From an uncultured Gemella sp. (lineage in GTDB: Bacteria > Bacillota > Bacilli > Staphylococcales > Gemellaceae), in NCBI GenBank assembly GCA_947254465.1, contig CAMYEU010000081.1, forward strand, positions 1 through 7,460: 7,460 nucleotides of DNA. The letters are read 5' to 3'. The notes under the pieces are model-generated. The model had not been told where the DNA came from. It saw nothing but the letters and a program-made list of their open reading frames with translations, and made no database searches. A program made the translations under genes and the position numbers. Below are positions 7,416-7,460 of this stretch, piece after piece; the first letter of the stretch is position 1; each line of letters starts with the position of its first letter.

Positions 7416-7460
7416 CTGTCTCTTATACACATCTGACGCTGCCGACGATATGCAGTGTGT
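7416..7460. other. Illumina Nextera adapter contamination, not genomic DNA
   Basis: From 7416 the plus strand reads the 19-base Tn5 mosaic end CTGTCTCTTATACACATCT (7416-7434), then GACGCTGCCGACGA (7435-7448), the reverse complement of the Nextera read-1 adapter. TATGCAGT (7449-7456) is the reverse complement of i5 index ACTGCATA (S506/N506 as I recall it), and GTGT (7457-7460) begins the P5 sequence. In the frame of the membrane protein it reads SYTHLTLPT, a known database artefact peptide. Everything from 7416 on should be trimmed. Confidence 0.98.

Noticed and set aside
7416..7460. Continuation of the membrane protein into 7416-7460
   Set aside because: These bases are Nextera adapter and index, so the encoded residues are artificial.

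Overview
The window looks like one complete short-read contig from an AT-rich, low-GC bacterium. Strong GGAGG-type ribosome binding sites, TGnTATAAT promoters and an IS1182-type transposase remnant fit a Firmicute such as a Gemella or Streptococcus relative. The genus is a guess; AT-rich fusobacteria are not excluded. Two facts support the contig reading: the left edge lies inside an insertion-sequence remnant, a usual place for assemblies to break, and the last 45 bases are Illumina Nextera adapter rather than genome.

Layout. Positions 1-238 (minus) hold the C-terminal end of an IS1182-family transposase, out of frame with its apparent native promoter, ribosome binding site and start codon. 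Positions 239-376 contain that promoter and two adjacent inverted repeats: a 16-bp-arm palindrome at 297-338, and a hairpin at 340-371 that can serve as the terminator of the main operon. Positions 377-6342 (minus) form a tightly packed three-gene operon, transcribed right to left: mod (type III DNA methyltransferase), res (type III restriction helicase-nuclease), and a 354-residue protein of no recognised family carrying a HEPN-like RxxxxH motif. Positions 6343-6532 are a divergent promoter region. From 6533 (plus) runs a multi-pass membrane protein, cut off when the sequence switches to adapter at 7416.

How the genes work together. Mod would methylate adenine at a short asymmetric site and give the complex its specificity. 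Res would translocate or slide on ATP and cut unmethylated DNA. Both junctions place the downstream Shine-Dalgarno in the last codons of the upstream gene with 7-nt spacing, so the third gene appears as closely coupled to res as res is to mod. This makes the third gene the most interesting item: a possible HEPN-type RNase or other accessory attached to a type III restriction system. The diverging membrane protein may belong to the same defence locus, but only its position suggests so.

Mosaicism. Hand counts on sampled lines give about 34% GC for the conserved parts of mod and res, about 25% for the mod target-recognition region, and about 20-21% for the third gene and the membrane protein. 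I found no CRISPR array, tRNA or rRNA, and no gene-free stretch longer than 300 bases.
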